Source: an uncultured Cytophagaceae bacterium
GTDB lineage: Bacteria; Bacteroidota; Bacteroidia; Cytophagales; Spirosomataceae
Assembly (NCBI GenBank): GCA_903898715.1
Contig: CAIUGL010000184.1
Span: forward strand, 28,199-92,198
DNA length: 64,000 nt
Reading direction: 5' to 3'
In this document: positions 60,765-64,000 of the stretch, piece after piece
Numbering within the stretch: the stretch's first letter is position 1
How the letters are laid out: each line of letters starts with the position of its first letter
Made by a program: the position numbers and the translations under genes
Notes under the pieces: model-generated
Told to the model about the DNA's origin: nothing
What the model saw: the letters and a program-made list of their open reading frames with translations, nothing else
Database searches by the model: none

Positions 60765-60790
60765 AATTATTTCGACTAAATTTTTAGTTA
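60744..60790. promoter_or_regulatory. Two BlaI-type operators
   Basis: Operator 1, TAACTAAAAATTTAGTTA (60744-60761), is a perfect 8+8 palindrome with an AA centre. Operator 2, CGACTAAATTTTTAGTTA (60773-60790), has the same half-sites with two outer mismatches. Their centres are 29 bp apart, close to three helical turns. The ACTAAA/TTTAGT half-sites are of the kind bound by BlaI-family dimers. Confidence 0.8.
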
Positions 60791-60861
60791 TAATTTTAAA
60801 TTAGGTTTGAAATCGAATTTTAATCTACATTCCTTGTAAATTCGTTTGCTTAAATCTTTTT

Positions 60862-61545
60862 ATGTCGGGTCAATTCATTACCATTCGTTTTTTGGAGTTC
60901 AGTGGCTTTTCTGCCAAGCGTTATGCGTTTGCGGAAATGGGTCGCTCGCTCGTTTCGGGATGGTCAGCGCCTGGACTTGTCTTTTCGAAGCATTTGGGTA
61001 CGGGTGCGGGAAATGGGTTTTCGATTTGGCCTAATTTCGGTTTGTATGCCTGGTTGGGCGTTTGGGAATCTCCTGAACATGCCAGTGAATTCTATCACCA
61101 TGATGCGCGTTGGTTATCCTATTCGTCCCTTTCAGATCAAATTTCGGGTTGGGATGCCATTCCATTCAAGGGGAAGGGGACTTGGAATTCCTTGCAGCCG
61201 TTTGATTTTTCAAATCAAGATGATTCATGGGAAGGTCCGGTGGCGGTCATTACGCGCGCAAGTATTCGTTGGCATAAAGCCCTATTATTCTGGTGGAACG
61301 TCCCTTCTGCGAGTAAGCATTTAGAAGGAAAACAAGGCTTAAAGTATGCCAAAGGCGTAGGGGAGTTGCCTTTATTCGAGCAAGCAACATTTTCACTTTG
61401 GGAATCTGCGTCAAACTTAGATCAGTTTGCGTATCAGAGCAAAGAACATGCCCCGATGATCAAGAAGACTCGGAAGTATGATTGGTATAGCGAGGAGATG
61501 TTTATGAGGATGAGGGTAGTGAAAGAGGTAGGAGGTAAGAAGTAA
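60862..61545 (+). CDS. Spheroidene monooxygenase (CrtA)-like protein
   Basis: The 227-residue protein shows the CrtA pattern: FSGFSAKRYAFAEMG, FSKHLGTGAGNGFSIWPNFGLYAWLGVWES, PVAVITRASIRWHKALLFWWNVPSAS, YAKGVGELPLFEQATFSLWESAS, and a C-terminal HAPMIKKTRKYDWYSEEMFMRMRV. CrtA hydroxylates or oxidises acyclic carotenoid ends with O2; in this phylum a 2'-hydroxylated carotenoid is one possible product. No other carotenoid genes are in the window. The last codons (VKEVGGKK) are encoded by heptamer repeats, so the gene end has been reshaped by the array. Confidence 0.82.
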   Translation: MSGQFITIRFLEFSGFSAKRYAFAEMGRSLVSGWSAPGLVFSKHLGTGAGNGFSIWPNFGLYAWLGVWESPEHASEFYHHDARWLSYSSLSDQISGWDAIPFKGKGTWNSLQPFDFSNQDDSWEGPVAVITRASIRWHKALLFWWNVPSASKHLEGKQGLKYAKGVGELPLFEQATFSLWESASNLDQFAYQSKEHAPMIKKTRKYDWYSEEMFMRMRVVKEVGGKK

Positions 61546-61558
61546 AAGGTGAGAGGAA
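61524..61558 (+). repeat. Heptamer array, AGAGGTA family (5 units), overlapping a gene end
   Basis: Units AGAGGTA, GGAGGTA, AGAAGTA, AAAGGTG and AGAGGAA (35 bp). The CrtA-like stop codon (61543-61545) lies inside the array, and the final codons are read from it. Confidence 0.75.
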
Positions 61559-61637
61559 AAGTAAAATGAAATTCATTATAAATAAATCTGGAAAGCATCT
61601 ACATCTTGAAAATATAAATGCTAGCCAGCATAAAATG

Positions 61638-61728
61638 GTACCTCGCACCTCTCACCTCTCACCTCTTACTTCTCACCTCTCACCTCTCACTTCTTATCTC
61701 TTACCTCTTACCTCTTACCTCTTATCTT
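61638..61728 (-). repeat. Heptamer array, AGAGGTA family (13 units)
   Basis: Thirteen 7-bp units on the plus strand (TCACCTC, TTACCTC and single-base variants). The minus-strand glnK stop codon (61722-61724) is in the last unit. The 79 bp between this and the facing array hold only a weak hairpin (ATGCT-AGCC-AGCAT, 61618-61631). Confidence 0.88.
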
Positions 61729-62063
61729 ATCGCCTCAACCCCTCTCGTCTTCGTTCTTATCCGAATCGCGTCTTGCACATCATAGATGAAGATTTTACCA
61801 TCACCTACATTGCCTTCAGAGGCATTATCCAAGATGACATCGATGCATTTTTCTAAGTTTTCATCGCTCACCACACAGATAATCATCACCTTGGGTAATA
61901 AAATCATCGACTTTTCAGTACCCCGGTAAATCTCTGAATACCCTTGCTGGAGCCCAGCACCTCGCACAGGAACCACGGTCATACATGGAATATTTGCGTC
62001 AATTAAGCCCTTTTGAATGGCCTTTAATTTAGACGGCTTAACAATTGCTTCTATCTTTTTCAT
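61722..62063 (-). CDS. P-II family nitrogen regulator
   Basis: The 113-residue trimeric signal protein senses 2-oxoglutarate and ATP/ADP. It has the P-II start (MKKIEAIVKPSKLKAIQKGL), the T-loop with the modifiable Tyr in SEIYRGTEK, and the GDGKIFIYDVQDAIRIRTKTRG signature. It follows amt by 5 nt, so it is a GlnK-type partner that would block the ammonium channel when nitrogen is plentiful. Its stop lies inside a heptamer array. Confidence 0.95.
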   Translation of the reverse strand: MKKIEAIVKPSKLKAIQKGLIDANIPCMTVVPVRGAGLQQGYSEIYRGTEKSMILLPKVMIICVVSDENLEKCIDVILDNASEGNVGDGKIFIYDVQDAIRIRTKTRGVEAIR

Positions 62064-62068
62064 GGTTC

Positions 62069-63322
62069 TTATTCAAATGTTGTATACGATTCCACACCAA
62101 ACTCCACCGCATCAATTCCCGCCGATTCTTCTTTATGACTCAAACGAATGCCCATCGTCTTCTTCAAGAGCATGAATATCGCATACGTTGAGGTAAATGA
62201 GAATATCGAGATAACAGAAACTCCAATCAATTGTGTGATGAATTGAGCAGATTCTCCCGTAATAAATAACCCATTCTTTTGAGAGAATAAACCCACCGCA
62301 ATGGTGCCAAAGAAACCATTCACACCGTGTACGGCAACAGCACCTACCGGATCGTCAACTTTCATTTTGTCCACAACGACCACCGCGATGTCCACAATCG
62401 TACCCGCAATAAAACCAATAATCAAAGCAGAATCCGCACTAACCACATTGCAACCAGCCGTAATGGCAACTAAACCTGCCAAAACCCCATTGATCACCAT
62501 CGTAATATCCACTTTCTTATAACGCATAAACGTGTATAACATGGTCGCAACTCCTCCAGATGCAGATGCTAAGAAGGTGTTTGTGGCCACAGAACCAATT
62601 AAATCCCATTTGCCCACAGCTCCTAAGGTGGATCCGGGATTAAAACCAAACCAACCAAACCACAGGATAAATGCGCCCACGGCAGATAAGGTTAAATTAT
62701 GACCCGGAATGGCATTGGGTGTTCCATCTTCATTGTATTTTCCTAAACGTGGTCCCAATACAATGGCTCCTGCCAATGCTGCAAAACCACCCATCGAGTG
62801 AATAGCTGCCGATCCCGCAAAATCATTGAAGCCGCGTAAGGCCAACCATCCGTTCGGATTCCAAACCCAATTTGCTGCCAACGGATATAAAAAGGCACTA
62901 AATATGACCACATAAACTGCATAGGACCACATTTTCATACGTTCCGCCACACCACCTGATACAATGGAAATTGCCGCGACAGCAAATCCCATTTGGATGA
63001 ACCAGAATAATGAGTTGGAGATCGTAAGTCCTAATCCTAAATCGCCCGACATGATTCCGGTGTCAAAGGCCCAATAGCCATTTGATTTTCCGTAGGCGAT
63101 TCCGAAGCCAACTAAATAGAAGGCGATACCTCCAAACATGATGTCAATCATGACTTTGGCGATAATACTGACGGCGTTTTTCGACCGGACAAATCCTGCC
63201 TCTAATAAGGCAAAACCTCCTTCCATTTGAAAAATTAGTGCTGCACACAGTGCAACCCAAACCGTATCAATAGCGTGTGATAATTCCACTTGCTGAGCAG
63301 CAAGGGTAGCAGATTCATTCAT
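62069..63322 (-). CDS. amt: Ammonium transporter Amt
   Basis: Inner-membrane ammonium channel of 417 residues with about eleven membrane helices. The twin pore histidines are visible in AAIHSMGGFAALAG and VAVHGVNGFFGTIAVG; GGFALLEAGFVRSKN and the WFGWFGFNPGS region are diagnostic. It is first in the amt-glnK operon, with a promoter upstream of its ATG. Confidence 0.97.
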   Translation of the reverse strand: MNESATLAAQQVELSHAIDTVWVALCAALIFQMEGGFALLEAGFVRSKNAVSIIAKVMIDIMFGGIAFYLVGFGIAYGKSNGYWAFDTGIMSGDLGLGLTISNSLFWFIQMGFAVAAISIVSGGVAERMKMWSYAVYVVIFSAFLYPLAANWVWNPNGWLALRGFNDFAGSAAIHSMGGFAALAGAIVLGPRLGKYNEDGTPNAIPGHNLTLSAVGAFILWFGWFGFNPGSTLGAVGKWDLIGSVATNTFLASASGGVATMLYTFMRYKKVDITMVINGVLAGLVAITAGCNVVSADSALIIGFIAGTIVDIAVVVVDKMKVDDPVGAVAVHGVNGFFGTIAVGLFSQKNGLFITGESAQFITQLIGVSVISIFSFTSTYAIFMLLKKTMGIRLSHKEESAGIDAVEFGVESYTTFE

Positions 63323-63353
63323 GGTTTTGTTCGTATATAATGCTTGTTACCTG

Positions 63354-63386
63354 CAAAATTAAAAAACGATTTGGAATTTATGGCAA
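63354..63386 (-). promoter_or_regulatory. amt-glnK promoter (TTG-N22-TAATTTTG)
   Basis: On the minus strand TTG (63386-63384), a 22-nt spacer and TAATTTTG (63361-63354), with a leader of about 25 nt before the ATG. No NtrC-type or other clear activator site is seen in the short divergent region. Confidence 0.62.
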
Positions 63387-63425
63387 TTAGCTTGAACTTT
63401 AATTCATTAATTAAACCTATTCAAC

Positions 63426-64000
63426 ATGCTTAAAAAATTAACCTTATGGGGGATGACTTGTTGCTTGTCAACCAGTCTTTTAGCCCAAAATCCAGCCATT
63501 ATTCCTGCTCCTACCCAAGCAACTTTTAGCAAAGGAGCCTACGCACTTGGAAATTCCCTCGTGCTTGCTGGGCCTAAATCCCCTGAACTATCAACCAGTT
63601 ACGCGCTGCTAACTTCAAAGTTGACGCAAGTCGCCGGTAAAAAAGTTCAATGGTTAACCGATCCAAGTTCCTCGGCTTCCATGGCCGCTATCCGATTTAC
63701 TCTAAATACAAAGCCAGATTTGGCGCTAGGAAATGAAGGATATTCCTTGATTTCTGACGCGAAGGGCGTTCATATTCGGGCAAATAAGCCTGTCGGTATT
63801 TTCTATGGCATTCAAACATTGATTCAATTATTACCTAAAGAGATTGAATCAAAACAAGCTGTTGCAGGGGTTTCTTGGAAAGTCCCATATGTGAATATCG
63901 TAGATGCACCCCGTTTTGCTTGGCGTGGCATGATGCTAGACGTTTCCCGTCATTTCTTTACAAAAGAGGAAGTGAAGCAATTTATTGATGAAATGGTCGC
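63426..64000 (+). CDS. Family 20 glycoside hydrolase, beta-N-acetylhexosaminidase-like (3' truncated)
   Basis: The first 191 codons of a larger gene cut by the window end. A signal peptide (TCCLSTSLLAQ) is followed by the GH20 N-terminal domain (IIPAPTQATFSKG, a YSLISDAKGVHIRANKPVGIFYGIQTLIQLLP segment) and the beginning of the catalytic barrel (DAPRFAWRGMMLDVSRHFFTKEEVKQFIDEM), the classical GH20 entry motif. The enzyme removes terminal N-acetylglucosamine or N-acetylgalactosamine from glycans or chitin fragments in the periplasm or at the surface. The catalytic Asp-Glu pair lies beyond the window. Confidence 0.93.
   Translation, partial: MLKKLTLWGMTCCLSTSLLAQNPAIIPAPTQATFSKGAYALGNSLVLAGPKSPELSTSYALLTSKLTQVAGKKVQWLTDPSSSASMAAIRFTLNTKPDLALGNEGYSLISDAKGVHIRANKPVGIFYGIQTLIQLLPKEIESKQAVAGVSWKVPYVNIVDAPRFAWRGMMLDVSRHFFTKEEVKQFIDEMV

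Noticed and set aside
1..64000. tRNA, rRNA, IS elements and prophage
   Set aside because: The gaps are short and filled by repeats, promoters or terminators. No cloverleaf, transposase, integrase or phage structural gene was recognised, although short ncRNAs cannot be excluded by eye.

Overview
The window is a gene-dense (no gap above 300 bp) chromosomal segment of a Bacteroidota bacterium, most likely an aerobic member of the Cytophagales. Four things point there: repeated TAnnTTTG promoter boxes typical of the phylum's primary sigma factor; a one-piece hybrid two-component regulator (propeller, kinase, receiver and AraC domains); BlaI/M56 and GMC/gluconate-dehydrogenase-subunit-3 pairs; and a DUF2723 membrane protein. 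I see no rRNA, tRNA, CRISPR array, prophage or insertion sequence. The first gene (SurA-like) and the last (family 20 glycoside hydrolase) are cut by the window edges.

Layout. 1-7.7 kb: SurA-like PPIase, a tight phoD-like/osmC/thyA operon, lysA, a membrane-bound AraC regulator in a repeat-rich neighbourhood, and an ATP-grasp protein. 7.8-18.1 kb: ogt, a PolX-like protein whose polymerase site has decayed, LOG-family hydrolase, rpiB, rbfA, a LolC/E-like permease, and a five-gene minus-strand cluster (methyltransferase, two small secreted proteins, SRPBCC protein, DAACS symporter). 18.2-21.4 kb: a molybdenum hydroxylase operon with its own MocA-like transferase. 21.6-34.4 kb: purL, truA, radA, paired outer-membrane barrels, pheS, DUF2723 protein, grpE-dnaJ, queG. 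34.4-46.6 kb: GntR/LacI-like regulator, hybrid sensor, phospholipase C-like protein, YfcE-like phosphodiesterase, mnmA, a TrpF-like barrel without the catalytic Cys, PBP1A, hemF. 46.6-58.9 kb: menC, lpxK, a porin, Tat hitchhiker/GMC dehydrogenase pair, AddB-like nuclease, glycosyltransferase, SCP2 protein, mnmE. 58.9-64 kb: blaI-M56, CrtA-like monooxygenase, amt-glnK, GH20.

Most genes are housekeeping: envelope assembly (SurA, LpxK, PBP1A, LolC/E), tRNA modification (TruA, QueG, MnmA, MnmE), chaperones and nitrogen control. The most unusual signal is non-coding. Nine tandem arrays with an exact 7-bp period, in two sequence families, sit at or within 4 nt of a stop codon, always with the purine-rich unit on the coding strand. 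At three convergent gene pairs both sides carry the same family, so the two transcripts would end in complementary repeats. A separate intergenic repeat has two hairpins, the first preserved by compensatory changes between copies. Four genes have ATG exactly 4 nt after a TAnnTTTG box, suggesting leaderless transcripts, and a BlaI operator exactly fills the spacer of its own promoter.
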